From Pinus tabuliformis (taxonomy: Eukaryota > Streptophyta > Pinopsida > Pinales > Pinaceae), in assembly GCA_031772625.1 (NCBI GenBank), contig CM062810.1, positions 870,499,650 to 870,563,649 of the forward strand: a DNA stretch of 64,000 nucleotides, in the 5' to 3' direction. Shown one piece after another: positions 1-12,931 of the stretch. The translations under genes were made by a program, and so were the position numbers. Under the pieces are notes generated by a model. It was given only the letters and a program-made list of their open reading frames with translations. It made no database searches and had not been told where the DNA came from. Position 1 is the stretch's first letter; every line of letters starts with the position of its first letter.

Positions 1-3000
1 GTAATTACCGCTCCTCAAACTCTCAAGATAGATGGATATATAAAAAATAAAAAGGTAATAGTGTTGACTAATTCAGGTAGTACCCATAATTTTATTCACT
101 CTAAGACAACCAAGGAATTGAATTGTTTCCTATATATAGAACTAGAGTGTGAAGTGATGATTGCAAATGGAGGAACTATAAATTTGTTTGGAAAGTTCCA
201 TAATATCAAGCTAACCATGGGGGAATATGTATTGAATAATAAAATTCTTTCCATTCCAATGGGTGATGCTGATGTTGTACTAGGTGTCCAATGGTTACAA
301 TCTTTGGGGACGATAAATTTTAATTTTCAAGAACTTTTCTTAAAAATAAATTGGGAAGGAAAGGAAGTTGAATTGATGGGTACTACAGGGAAACCAGGAA
401 ATATAATAAGCTCTAATGGCATGACAAATCTTTTGAAGAAAGAACAATGAGGCATAATTGCTAAATTATGCTCACTAGAGGTTCAAACATCCAAATCATT
501 TATTTCTCCAAATCTCCAAAAAGTCTTGGACAATCATTCCAAAGTGTTTAAGAGTCCCAAAGACCTCCCACCTATTCGTTATCATGATAATTCTATTCAT
601 TTGATTTTGTTAAGTGTTCCTCCAAACATCAAACCTTACAAATATCCCTATGCCTAAAAGAGTGAAATTGAACATATGGTTGCAAAAATTCTAGAGGCTA
701 GTATAATTCAACCTCATCAAAGTTCTTTTTCTAGTCCAGTAGTATTGGTGCAAAAGAAGGATGGATCATGGCATATGCATCCATATTATAGGGAGCTCAA
801 CAAGCTTACTACTAAAGATAAATTTCCAATTCCTGTCATTGATGAATTGTTGGATGAATTACATGGAGAAATTTATTTCACCAAGCTGGATCTTCATTCA
901 AGATATCATCAAATTAGATTCAAGATTGAAGACATTATGAAAACAACATTTAGAACTCATCAGGGTCATTAAGAATTTTTATTCATGCCTTTTGGTCTTA
1001 CCAATTCACCTTCCACGATTCAAGGTTTGATGAATTCCATTTTCAAACCCTTCCTTAGAAAGTTTGCGTTAGTATTTTTTGATGATATACTAATCTACAA
1101 CAAGTATTAGAAGGATCATGTTCAAAATTTTGATAGGGTGCTATAACTATTGGAGAAACAATTACATGCGAAAAGCTCCAAATGTTTATTTGGAGTACAG
1201 GAGGAGGAATATTTGGGCCATATTGTATCCCATGAGGGTGTTAGGGTAGACCCTAACAAAATCAAATACATTAAGGAATGATAAGTACCCACAACCATAA
1301 AGAATATTCGAGGATTTCTCAGGCTGACATGGGATTATCACAAGTTTGTTAAGAATTATGCAAGAGTAGCAGCACCTCTAACAACACTACTGAAGAAAGA
1401 TGCATTTTCTTGGACTCCCAAAGAAAGTAAGTCCTTTGAACATCTTAAAGAGGTAATGTGCCAAGCATTGGTCTTATCTACACCATAATTCACAAAAGCC
1501 TCCATTTGGAATGTAATGCCTTAGGAAATGGAATTGGTTTTGTTTTAATGCAAGAAGGAAGGCCCATTGCTTTTGAAAGTCATCCAATCAAAGGAAAGTA
1601 TTTACACAAACCTATTTATGAGAAGGAAAATTTTGAAATACTACATGCACTAAAGCAATGGATACCTTACCTAATGGGAAGACACTTCAATGTAAAAACA
1701 TATCATGGTAGCTTGAAATACTTTTTTGAACAAAGATTATCTTTAGAAGAACAATAAAAATGGATCATAAAGATGTTGGCTTATGAATTTGAAATCATCT
1801 ACAAAAAAGGGAAGCAAAATGGTGTTGCAGATGCACTCTTACGAAAGGATGAGGATGTGGAAGCATTTCTTTGTGCCATTTCTATTATCCAACCTGATTG
1901 GATAAGTGAAGCAAGGGCTGAATGAAAGAATGGTGAAGAGGTGTGGACACTGATTCAAAAGTTGCAGCAAGATGCGAGTACATCCGATACATTTAACTAC
2001 ATAAATGGTTCATTATGGTACAAATATCACTTATATCTTTATAAGAATTTCCAACTCAAGCAAAATATTATTTTGGAATTTCACACCTCCACCTTTGGAG
2101 GACACTTTGGATTTTTAAAAACTTACCACAGAGTTAAGAAGGAATGTTTTTGGGATGACTTGAACTCTAACATTCAGAATTTTGTGGGAGAATGTTTGTT
2201 TTGCCAACAAAATAAAGTTGAGATAATTAATAAACTAAGTCTGTTACAACCTTTATCCATTCCAAGTCAGTGTTGGGAGGAGGTATCAATGGAATTTATC
2301 ACCCAAGTCTGGAGGAAAGAGTAGCATCATGGTGATAGTTTATATACTTAAAAAGTATGCACACTTTTGTACATTATCTCATCCTTTTAAAGCCAATATA
2401 GTTGCTACTGCATTTATGGAAACAATTCAAAAGCTACACAGAAACCGAAAGATTATTGTAAGTGACAGAGATCCCATTTTCACTGGAAATTTTTGGATAA
2501 AGCTATTTTCTTGCCTTGGTACTCAATTAGCTCATATCTCATCTTATCATCATCAATCTAATAGGAAAACTGAGATAGTGAACAAATTTTTGGAAGGATA
2601 TCTTCATTGCTTTGTATTTGATAAACAAACACAATGGGTTAAGTGGTTTCCTCTAGCTGAATGGTGGTATAACACTTCCTTCCATACTACAGTAAAAATG
2701 ACCCCTTTAATGGCACTTCATGGATATAATCCACCATCCATCACATCATATTGAAGAGAAAATTCTAATGTTCAAGTAGTGGAAGATTACATCAAGCATC
2801 AACAACAAGTTATCCAACTATTAAAGGATAACCTCGCTTTGGCACATAATCAAATGAAAAAAGAGGCAAACCAACATCGTAGTGAAATAAGTCTTGAGGT
2901 AGGTGATTGGAAATTTTTACGGCTAAAACCATACAAACAATTGTCCATTAAGAAAGCTAAGAAGGATAATAAATTATCATGCAAGTAATATGGTCCTTAC

Positions 3001-3646
3001 AGGGTGTTTCAAAAGAATCGTACTATGGCATACAAATTGGAGCTACCTGCATCTTGCCCAGTACACCCATTTTTCCATGTTGCATGTTTAAATAAGATTA
3101 TTGGTGACAAGATCTAAATTCAAACAATGTTGCAAGAACTTGACGAAGAAGGAAAAATCATATTTGAGCCCGAAGTAGACATAGAAAAAAGAACTCGATA
3201 TCTATGAAATATTAATTTCAAAGTGTTTCATTAAGTGGAAGAACTTACCCTCTGAAAATTCCACATGGAGGGTGAGAACCTAATATAGAAGCATCTAGAA
3301 CTACTCAAGCATTGGGGACAACATTTTTTTTGAAGGAGATGGTCATGTTAGGTCCCTATAATACTAGCGTATTCCCCTTATTATTATTGTTAGTGTAGCC
3401 CCATATTGTTATTGTTGTGCCCCATAGAATCCCACTATTGTTATTGTCATGCTCTTACATTTTTATTATTATGTAGGCTCTGATTATATTGTGACCCCTT
3501 AGAATACTACATATAACAAGGAGGTCTTATCATTTGTATCATCCATGAATTTTTCATTTATGTAATGTAAAGGATGTTTCCCCATCGAAGAGGATAATTT
3601 TTAAGTCGTTTATCTATCTTTTCTTCTATTTTGTGAGCTAGTTGCA
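1..3646 (+). mobile_element. Element A1: Tekay-like Ty3/gypsy chromovirus fossil, cut by the left window edge
   Basis: This is the 3' part of a Ty3/gypsy element. The parts run in the usual order: protease (about 61-440), reverse transcriptase (about 640-1230), RNase H (about 1400-1850), integrase (about 1940-3110) and a chromodomain-like tail (about 3150-3310), followed by the 3' LTR. Protease shows the GSTHNFI block, RT the FFDD block, and integrase an HHCC-type zinc region with CLFCQQNK. The wording matches the Tekay/Del chromovirus lineage of plants. The element is old and broken, with more than ten interruptions. It is the same family as A2. The 5' LTR and gag lie outside the window. Confidence 0.9.
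3346..3646 (+). repeat. 3' LTR of A1 (301 bp)
   Basis: The LTR starts TGTTAG just after a purine-rich tract (3331-3342) and ends GTTGCA. The same sequence, diverged, forms the 5' LTR of A2 at 18953-19279. The two stop matching exactly after GTTGCA, which is expected because A1 runs into flanking DNA there and A2 into its internal region. It contains repeated TATTGTTATT-type units. Confidence 0.85.
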
Positions 3647-3949
3647 TAAAAACATTATAAAAACATAGTTACAGAATGTAGCTGCTAGGGCTAGAATGTT
3701 TCTATATTATGATATGAGTTCATTGATCTTCGATCATGTGGATGTGTGAACTAGAATAATATTATACCACAACAAAACTAGTATAGACTTCTAGAAACCA
3801 AACGTCCTATGAGTCATCTATAAGGTCAGTTTCCCATAAATTCGGTGCAATGTTGATTTTCTCAAGAATTTCTGAAACATTGTTTTAAAAAAATGTGGAT
3901 AACATTATGACAATGTAATTGAAGACTAGTTAAGAGAAGAAAATGAACG
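3647..3949. other. AT-rich spacer, nothing recognised
   Basis: This is flanking DNA to the right of A1. I see no open frame, RNA gene or clear repeat in it. Confidence 0.6.
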
Positions 3950-6720
3950 GCTTAAGCTTAAGGCCAACAAAGAATACCCCATATCTATTTTCAAGAAGCC
4001 TATAAGCTTTCTCATCAAAAATTTGACCCAATTATATGGAGAATAGGATCGTGAACACTACAAAACCAAATGGATTCCTATGAATGATGTGAAGCATCTC
4101 AATTGGGATGAAATTTTGTCAAAAAACATCACAGATGCTTTAAAATTTTCATTAGAGTCTCCCTCCCCTCCCCGCTACAAACACATTTTCTATATGGCTT
4201 CTTTCTTGATAGACATTGTTATTGCATCAATCCCATTTCCCCTCATGAAATGGAACTGTCCTGCTAACCAACAACACCCTATTAAAAATTATACCCAAAT
4301 CCTATGGGAGAGAAATTTAAAATTTCATTACCCCACATCTATTTTCAAGAAGCCTATAAGCTTTCTTATCAAAAAGTTGACCCAATTATATGGAGAATAG
4401 GATCGTGAACACTACAAAACCAAATGGATTCCTATGAATGATGTGAAGTGTCTCAATTGGGATGAAATTTTGTCAAAAAACATCACAGATGCTTTAAAAT
4501 TTTCATTAGAGTCTCCCCCCTGGCTACAAACACATTTTCTATATGGCTTCTTTCTTGATAGACATTGTTATTGCATCAATCCCATTTCCCCTCATGAAAT
4601 GGAACTATCCTGCTAACCAACAACTCCCTATTAAAAATTATACCCAGCCCTTATGGGAGAGAAATTTAAAATTTATTTTTTACGACATTTTCCATTATGT
4701 CATGATTCTTTTTTATGAAATCATGTTTGTAAAACCCCTCCAAGATTCAGCCAAAACTTGAAAGAAGGCCTAGATTCCATTGGTCATTGGTTTTTTGATG
4801 TGTTTGTTTCCTATAAAAGAGTCTATGGGAGTGAGGTTGATCCTCATCTCTTACCCTATTATATTCCTGAAAGACTTTCCCTAAGGGAAGTAGCAAATTA
4901 AGATGCTTTAAATGACCAGGCCCAAAAGTTAGGTAAGTTGCAAGAGAAATTTTAGCTTGTGTTTCCAATTAAGTTTGGATAAATAAATATCAAATACAAG
5001 TGACATGGATTCAAGGAAGCATAAGAGTTTCAATAGTTTTCGCTTCATTCTTTTTCCCCGGTATGATTATGACCCTCATAAGATAATTAGCTTTCATTAT
5101 AAAACAATTAACTATATCAAAATGTTTGTTGATCAGGATCCCCATTATGATAATATTTTCATAGATATTGATGATTTTAGCAAGCCATTGATAGGGGAAA
5201 CTTTAAATAGTGAAGAAAGAGCCTAATTACAAGAATTTAGGGAAAATATTTTTGAAATTTTCCTAAGAGAAAAAAGTCTTCATCTCAATATTTCTTTTGA
5301 GGAATTAATTACTTCTGAATTATTTCAATTAAATTTCAAACAAATCACTTTAGATCCTTCAATTGTATCTCAACAAGAACAAGAAATCCAAATTTAGAAA
5401 ATGGAAGATGTTGTTATAGGTAAAGCAACAGAAATCAATGAAGAAATAAAGAAAAAATGACATGCTACAATAGAGGTTACAACTACAAAAGTTTGTCAAG
5501 AAAAGCAAGCAAACACAACAATAATCAAATCAACATAAAAGGAGATAGTAAGTGAGAAAGAAATTTTTTTGATGAGTTCCCTTAAGAGACAGGGCATAAC
5601 TAACTAGAAAACAAAGAAAGTCAAGAAATGGAAATTGGCGAGGAGAAGGATAAACAAATATATGATGATATTGTTTCCTAAAAAAGTAAGGAGGCAATGG
5701 AGAAACAAGAAAATATGAATATTGTTTCTACTACATCTCCTAAGACCTCAATGACACCTATTTCCCCCAAGATCCATTAGAATTCATTTTTTTCGAACCA
5801 ATTTTTGAATTAGAAGCAATTCCTGATACAGTGCCTTCTTTAATAGATTACCATTTCAATTCTTAGACCAAATTAGTAGTGAGGAGAATGAAGAAAAGAA
5901 ATCATGATTCTTTGGCAACCGTTTCAGAATTATGTTAGCAAGGTCATGGAGATGTGAAAGAGAAGGCCCAATAATTTTCGTTGGCCTTAGGTGCTTGTGT
6001 AAATTACAACCAATATCATCTCAATGAGTTAGCAGCCTCATAGGACAACAATTTACAAAGAACTAAAGTGTTGGAAAAACAATTAGAGAAAAAGGAATTA
6101 TTTAATGAAGAAATTTGGAAAAATTACTTTGCAACTCTTATTCAAGGATTTGTAGTAGAGAGGGAATATCTACAAATTTAATTTCAAGTAGAATTGCAAG
6201 AAATAAAATCAAAACATGAGCAACATGTTCAAGAATTAAAGATGGCACGTGAAAATCAAACTCACATTTTGAAGGAAGAGGCTAAAAGAAATACTAAAGT
6301 CACAACTACGACTTTGAAAGAGAAAATTGATTCGCTTACAAGTCAACTCAATCAGAATGAGGAAGATACATAGAGTCTAGATATTTCCAAAGAACAAGCA
6401 TTACAAATTTTCCTAATTTTAAGAAAAGATCAATCAAAGTTCTACAAACAGATGGAAAAAATCTCAAGATTTTATCATGAAATTATAGATTTAAATTAAA
6501 GTATGGAATCCATAGTAGAAGAAGGAAAATACATTTAAACCAATTTTTTGTTTATTCTTGACTGGGAGAAGGAACTTCAATCTAATGGAATTCAAAAGAA
6601 TTTGGAGAAATCAATGAATCGACCTCGTCATAAAAGATCAAGTAGAAATTAAAAGGATCAAGTTCTGGATGCAACAAACTTTCCATAAATTTCTACAACT
6701 TCCTTTTGAGTAAATTAAGC
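3950..6720 (+). pseudogene. Decayed accessory-type reading frame (globular part plus long coiled coil)
   Basis: Coding-like sequence runs over about 2.7 kb on the + strand and is broken many times. The first part (about 3975-5230) carries the recurring block NWDEILSKNI, then a hydrophobic stretch with SFLIDIVIASIPFPLM. The second part (about 5230-6720) is rich in K, E and Q with heptad-like spacing, read as a coiled coil. I recognise no enzyme motif. A block fold followed by a coiled coil resembles the accessory ORFs of elements B, D1 and E in this window, so I infer a retroelement accessory gene rather than a host gene. A host pseudogene is the alternative. The 5' part contains a 354-bp tandem duplication. 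Confidence 0.55.
3975..4682 (+). repeat. Direct tandem duplication, unit 354 bp, two copies
   Basis: Copy 1 is about 3975-4328 and copy 2 about 4329-4682. Each begins with a stretch encoding IFKKPISFLI and repeats the NWDEILSKNI block; equivalent codons are offset by 354 bases (4080 and 4434). The unit is a multiple of three, so the duplication itself keeps frame. The copies are very similar, so it is younger than the surrounding decay. Confidence 0.9.
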
Positions 6721-9499
6721 TTATTGCTAAATTTGAAAAAGAATATTAGAAAAGAAAGAAAAAGCTCCAACGTTTCATTACCACCTGTCAAATCAACATA
6801 ATTCAGTTCCATTTGATTCACTTCTCAGTTGTTTCCTTGGGTTATTCATAATGGATGCAACATATCGAGGTTCATGCACCCCATCTATTACTCAACCTAA
6901 ACTATGAATATTCTGAAGACGAGGAGAAGTTACCTATTTCTCAAGAATATATCAGTTGAACAATGATTATAATATATATTTTTAGAAGTAGATATTTACT
7001 TTCAGAAAATATTTTGATTTTCATGTTTTAAGACTTACAATAATTCTGAAACATATATTATTATTATTATTTTGCTTAAGTATTTATAGAAACTCTTGTG
7101 TTAGTGTAAGGGGTCGAGAAATTATGAAGACTAAAGACTTGTATTTTTGAATCAATTTTGAAGTACCAACTTTTTGGAAGACCAGTTTCAATTTTAATGA
7201 TTTATGAGCTATGAGATTTATGTCTAGACATATCTTTAATTCTTTAATAGATGCATTTGTTATTTCTGTTCAACTTGTTCTATTTAATTCTGAATGAATA
7301 TTTGATTTTTGTACTAAACATTTCCTATGATATGTTATAGTCTACATCCAATTTTCAATAGAGGTTTGTGAATTGTTAAATTTTCATTATTTCTTGATCA
7401 TTGGGGTGTGATATTCCAAAGATAGAATATTAATTTCTTTCATTTTTTGAGACATCTTTATTTCTTAAGATCTATTTTGTGGATGCATGCATGTATATTT
7501 CAGAAAATAACAAAAAACAAATAGTTTGAATAAGGTGAAAGCCTTATTAATTTTTTTTTTCGAGTTATATGTATAAAAACTCTTGAAAAACTTATATGTA
7601 TGGTTAGATGGACCCAAAATCTAGGCAAGATTCAAATAAAATGATATTTGACATGTTTTATTACATTTATATGAATCCCTTATTCCCCGGTTGTTTAAAC
7701 TAATCTCATCCTACCAGTAGTATGTTTATATTTTTGTAGATAATTATAAATAATAGAATATGTCATATATTTCCCCTAAATTAATTATTTTGTTTCTTTA
7801 GATTACCGTAATTTTAGTTTAACACAGGAAATCGAGCCTTTTTTTCCGGAGAGTATATGACCATCTAAATGAAAAAGTGTCTAATTAGGACCTTGATCAT
7901 GCAAATACTCACTCGTTAGAGGAGGAATCTTTTTGCCTATCAACAATTTGGTGCAAGAAGGAGGGCCACATATATTGTATGGTTGATAAACCTATTGAGC
8001 CTATTCATCCTATAACATCATATGATATCTTTAGGGCCTAAATCTACCTCAGGCTGAGAAAGGTAGGATCTAGGGTAACATCAAACCACGCTTAACCTGG
8101 TAGCTAGCCCTACCAGGTCAGGAGAGCGCTCTCTCCTTATCAATCTCAATGAAAATTTATCAAGGAAGGCTTGAGATGACTAATGTAAAGACTAATTTTA
8201 GGCTAGGTATATGTTTAGAAGAGTTTTGATTGAATTTGATGATGTTTTGTTGGCTCAAATGTGAAAGGTAAATTTGGGTCTAGGGAATGAGGCTTAGTTT
8301 TGCAGAGATCTCTATGGGGCGAGGTAGGAAAATGGTTTGGTACTTCAAATTGAGTGAGATGGAGAGATTATAGACTGTTGAGGAGTTGAAGAGGGCATGA
8401 AAGTCTTAGGGATCCTCTTCAAATAGCTGAAAACATAAATAACTAAATAAACCCTAGGTAGAGCACTGCAAATCAATGAATTCTACCTTTATCCTTGTTT
8501 GATTTAGTTAAGATGAACCAAAGAGAGATGATGACATACATAAAACACATGTAAACTTACAATTACAGAAGGAAACACAATACCAAAGCAAGATGCCACA
8601 AGAATCCATAAAGTGCTGCAAACCTTGGTCTATTCCTTCACCAAACTGCTGAAATGAGTATACAATGAAGCTCCAAGGTGTCCCAAAAGTCCAACCCTTG
8701 CCAATGACTGAAAAATTACAAGATATAGGCAAACAAAAACTCATCCTAGCCTCTAGGGGTCGAGCTCATAAGTTTAGGAGCTGTTCCAACAAAATCTGAA
8801 CTGAGAACTAAAAAGTAGGCAGTGGAACAGCTTGCCTCTAAAAACTAGGGAATTGATTCATTTAGTTGCAAACTAACTTTTGATGGATGAATCTACATCT
8901 ATGAGTAAAAATTTAGCATAATTACATCAAAATCCATCAATTCACATTAAATTACATCATTATTTTGACTATTAGAAAGAGAAAAGTCAAACTATGAAGA
9001 AACTAGGCGAAAAATAGAGTTTTTTTGGCCAAAATGAGCAAATTTCCTCCTATGCGCCCCACTGATTTCCCTATGCTTAGTGTCTTTTTTCAGCTAATTT
9101 TGGAGACCTTCCCGGTGTCCAAATTTGCTCCAAGTGGGCTTGTTGGAAAGGTCTACCTGTCTAATTTCCAGAACAAGTGGAAGTTCTAAATGTTTCCTCC
9201 ATTTGCCCCTCCAAAACTGAGTTCTCCCAACACTGCTTCCTGTCTCTCCAAAAAGGGGCAGAAAGGTCATTTTTGAGGTGTTTGTGACCTTTTTGGAAGC
9301 TCAAAACCTATCAAAATTTCTTGGCCATTTGTGGGCATTAATATATTTCCATGAAAAATCTAGAAATGCTGATTTTTCCTCAAAAGGAGGTCCCTAGCAA
9401 AAGTGCGCACCAAGCGGCGCAATGCATCAAGCAGAAAAACCTGTTTTTTAGGCCAAAAATTTCAAAATTGCAAAAAGTGTCCCAAATTTCTTGAAATTT
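6721..9499. other. Non-coding spacer with small inverted repeats
   Basis: No supported gene is visible. The first 1.1 kb is strongly AT-rich with a short ATT microsatellite near 7048. Two foldback structures stand out: a 9-bp stem with 6-base loop next to a 12-bp palindrome (8095-8133), and AGCTGTTCCA facing TGGAACAGCT (8779-8788 and 8823-8832). Short minus-strand frames here have no coding character I can support. The part from about 8500 may be the 3' region of the minus-strand frame at 9500-11031. Confidence 0.5.
8095..8133. repeat. Hairpin followed by perfect palindrome
   Basis: ACCTGGTAG (8095-8103) pairs perfectly with CTACCAGGT (8110-8118) across a 6-base loop. Three bases on is GAGAGCGCTCTC (8122-8133), a perfect 12-bp palindrome. 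The function is unknown. Confidence 0.8.
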
Positions 9500-11031
9500 T
9501 CGCTGAGTTTCCTTCATCAAGTGCTATATTGGGCCAAGTAAGCCTCAGCCAAGATTTGAAATCTGTCTTCCTCCTTTCCCTTCCTCAATGCCTTCTTCAA
9601 CTTGGCCTTCAAAATCCTGATTCTTGCTTTGCACACCTTGTTTCTCGCCAAGTAATGATGGGCCATGTGCCTCAACATAGTTTTCTCTCTGGTGGCCTTC
9701 TATAGCATCTTTTCCAAGTGGATGTTTTCCCTCTCAAGCCAAGATTCATGATCAGCATTGATTTCTTATTCAAGTGGTGTGAGATTGACTTTCCTCCTCT
9801 TGGCAGCTTGCTAGTTTTCTTGTATGTTTTGTAGCTCCATAATGGTTTGCTGATCCTCTAGCTATTTGTTTCTTTGCTCCAGATATTTGATTTTCCACTT
9901 GGCTCTTTCTAGGTTGAGAGACAAATCATGAATGTCCACTTGTTGCTCCTGAATGATCTCCTTGAGCTTTGAGCTTTGTGGGCCCAAATCGGTGTCATCA
10001 TCTTGAATAAGAATGAAATCTGTCTCCTGCCCTCCTGAAGGCCCCTCCTCATGTAATGGCCACTTTGCCTTGTCCTGTACCTACTCTGCTGATAGAGGAA
10101 ACGAGACCCCTTCCACAACGGGTGGAGATAATACTCGCTTTGTCGCTACAAACAACCTTCTAGTGCCTTTTTGATAGGTGACAAACACTGGCATGCTAGT
10201 GGTTTGTGTCTCATGAATCTCCTGCTGATGTGAATGTCCTCCTGTCTCATGAAAAACTGCTGGGGGTACTTGAGGACCTATAAAGACCTCATGTGAAATG
10301 AAATCCTCCCATGAGATGTTCTGTAAACCAAGCTAATGCAAGACCACAATTTTGATTAGTGCAAACTGATATATACTGTTATACTGCTGCTGAGGAGGCT
10401 TCCTATGCACTAAGGTGGTCATCTTCTCAATGTTTCAGCAAATAAAATAGGGGGGATTCATCATTCTCACCCTAGTGAAGTGCATCAACACTCTGATGTG
10501 ATAGGCATATAGGCAAGAAAATCGGCCCTCACAGCGAAAGTATTTAATAATGAGTTTCATGAAAGGAGCATATGTGTCCTTCAAATATCTGAAGGGAAAA
10601 ACTATACTGAGATGCCTCTGATAACCAGCCTTGATGTAAGGCTCATAATGCTCTCTATCAATCTGCTGCCTTTTATTCCATTACTCACCAACATTTGGAA
10701 TGCCAGTTGCTTGAGAAATAGTCTCAGGTGTCAAGGTGAATGTCACACCTGCCAAAGTGACTTGACCATTATGAAGATGGAGCACAAACAATCTGGCCAA
10801 ATCATGATGGCACTAGACTCTCTCTGCCATTTCATAGAACTGATAACAAGATTGGTGTTGAAAGCATGTGACAGCATGAGGACAAGCCAGTAGCTCGACA
10901 AGTGAAGTAGGCTCTTCTCGTATATGTTTACCACCCTTGTGAGGTCTCCTTGGTGCATGAATTTCTCTAGAAGAATCACTGAGTGTCTCCTCATTTTGAT
11001 CATACGAAGGATCTAACTCCATGTTTGCCAA
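9500..11031 (-). pseudogene. Minus-strand accessory-type reading frame, homologous to the B accessory ORF
   Basis: Reading leftward from an ATG at 11031, coding-like sequence continues to about 9500 with several breaks. It has an N-terminal block (FTLTPETISQATGIPNVGE), then a region with KYFRCEGRFSCLYAYHI and, later, NISWEDFI, and a C-terminal coiled coil (about 9780-9990) with a basic tail. The first two blocks align with the sense accessory ORF of element B (35605-36280): F.L.L, A..IP..G..W, KY..CEG.F, HI..L.HF, W.WE.F. The core I...TG.P..G also resembles the antisense protein of element F. No enzyme motif is visible. I infer a fragment of an Athila/Tat-type element's accessory gene. No LTR pair was found to confirm it. 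Confidence 0.6.
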
Positions 11032-12931
11032 TGTTTGAGTTTTCTTTGATGAGTATGAAGAGATTTATGGTGTTCTTAGGTTTTTGCTGTTAAGGATGAG
11101 AATGTATGAGGGACTGTGGAGGGAAAGTGTATGAGGGGTTTTGGGAATGTTGTTGACAGGATTTTGGGGAATAAAAGGGTTTAGGGAACAATATTTAAGC
11201 TTTGGGGCAGCAGTTAGGGTTTGGGAATTTTTAACTAGGGTTTGGGATAGTGGGATTAGGGATTTAGAATTAGTAAACTTAGGGATATGGGGATTGGGGG
11301 AATGGGTTGATGAAAATGTAATGAGAGGGAGAAAATGAATGAGGGAATGAAAGAGTGAGGGAGTGAGAAATGGCTAGGAGTGGAGTTGGTAGCAAAAAAC
11401 ACAAGTTGTAAATTCTATGCAATTGTTTTTGACAAAAATTGCAAGGAGGTAGGGTTTCAAGTTTTTCTCACTAAAATCACCATAAACACCAAGAGAAAAT
11501 CATTCTTTGATCATGGGGGAATGTTTGACTTACTTGAACAACTGAAGTTTGAGCAAATTTGATAGTTTGGGAGGTGGTTGTGGATGAAATCAGCTTCCAA
11601 ACCCTGTGCATCCTGCCAAAAACCCAGTGCACTGCAACACTTCAATGCACTATGCCTATGTAATTTTTACACTGAAGAGCGCGGCCCAATGCACTGTGCC
11701 AGATGGATGCACTATGCCCATGACCCAATGCGCTGCACCCCTAAGATTTTCCAAAGTTATTGTGATTTTTCTCTTTGGCTTCAACACGACCTTTCTCTTG
11801 TTCACTCTTTCTCCTTTAGATGAAAATTATCTCTTTAAACATAACAAATGGTTTATATACAAAGGATTTTAATTTTTTACTTAAAAAAACCCGCTTTGTA
11901 ATGTTTGCCTTTGACTTGCTTTTAAAACTCTGTTTTTGGGCAGTTTTCTTTATTTTTGCCTTTGATGAACTGAATGCTTTGAATTTTTGTTTGCCTTGCA
12001 GGTGATGGAGTTGCAGAGGTTGGGCAAGGTGACCAAGGTTGCCATTGAGATTATTACATATGAAAAAAATGAAATCACATCAAATTTATACATGAAAACA
12101 TAAAAAACTATGTTTTTCCTCAAAAGAGGAAAAATCAATCACTGAGCAAGTGATTATGGAAATTATTGTTGCTGAAACTTTATTTGACCTCCTCATGCAC
12201 CTGCTAACCATTATTGAGAATTTTGAAGACCTTATTGACGAAACCCTAGACCTAATGAGACCTAAAACCCTAAAAATGACTTTTGTAGATTTAAAGACAA
12301 AAATTGACTGCAGATGATCTAAATGAATGAAAATGGGCTAGCACATGAGGGAAAATGTATAATAAGCCACTACCGTCAGATGATCCATGACCCTAATGGA
12401 ATGCAGCTGATCGGGTGAGACACCTAACATGCAATGCAACAAGAATATTTGATCACTGACGGAGGGATGAAGATACTGACACTAACAATATCAACACCTC
12501 ATCTACATTGTTCATCCAACTGAACCCTTACATGTTCTGTTGGCAACCACATTCTCCCCGTAGGAATCAACTGAGGTTTCATCAGTTCTTGTGCACCCTC
12601 AAATTCAATTTTCAAGAGTATATAATCGATATCAGAGTAAAGTTTTGGGTTTGTCACCTATTTTATTTGATTCATCTAAAAGGAGAAGACCTAGGCATGA
12701 GGTCAAAGCTATAATTACTCTTCCTCGGAAGCTAGTCCTAGATCCTCAACAAACACCAGTCCTAGAGCTTCATTTGAGGTCAAAACTTTTACAAACCTAT
12801 TGTTTCTTTTGGAAGAAGTTGATTGGGAAACCATTCCTATTGAATCTCAAATAGTAACTCCTTCAACTACTTCAACTTTTATTTTAGTAGTTACATATAC
12901 TTTGGAAACTCTTCAAATTTCAATCCCTCTG
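11032..12931. other. Spacer upstream of the minus-strand frame; left flank of D1
   Basis: 11032-11560 is purine-rich on + and would be the leader side of the minus-strand frame. 11600-11740 holds several copies of a GCACT(A/G)(T)GCC-like word. 12500-12931 looks weakly coding on + (Ser/Thr-rich toward the end) but matches no family I know. D1 is inserted at its end. No gene is called. Confidence 0.45.

Noticed and set aside
11950-12010. TTGCCTTGCAG followed by GTGATGG as a host exon start
   Set aside because: It looks like a splice acceptor, but no open coding sequence of any length follows.
12508-12854. Overlapping frames left of D1 as a gene
   Set aside because: They are short, in different frames, and match no motif; they may be gag-like linker sequence but are not supportable.
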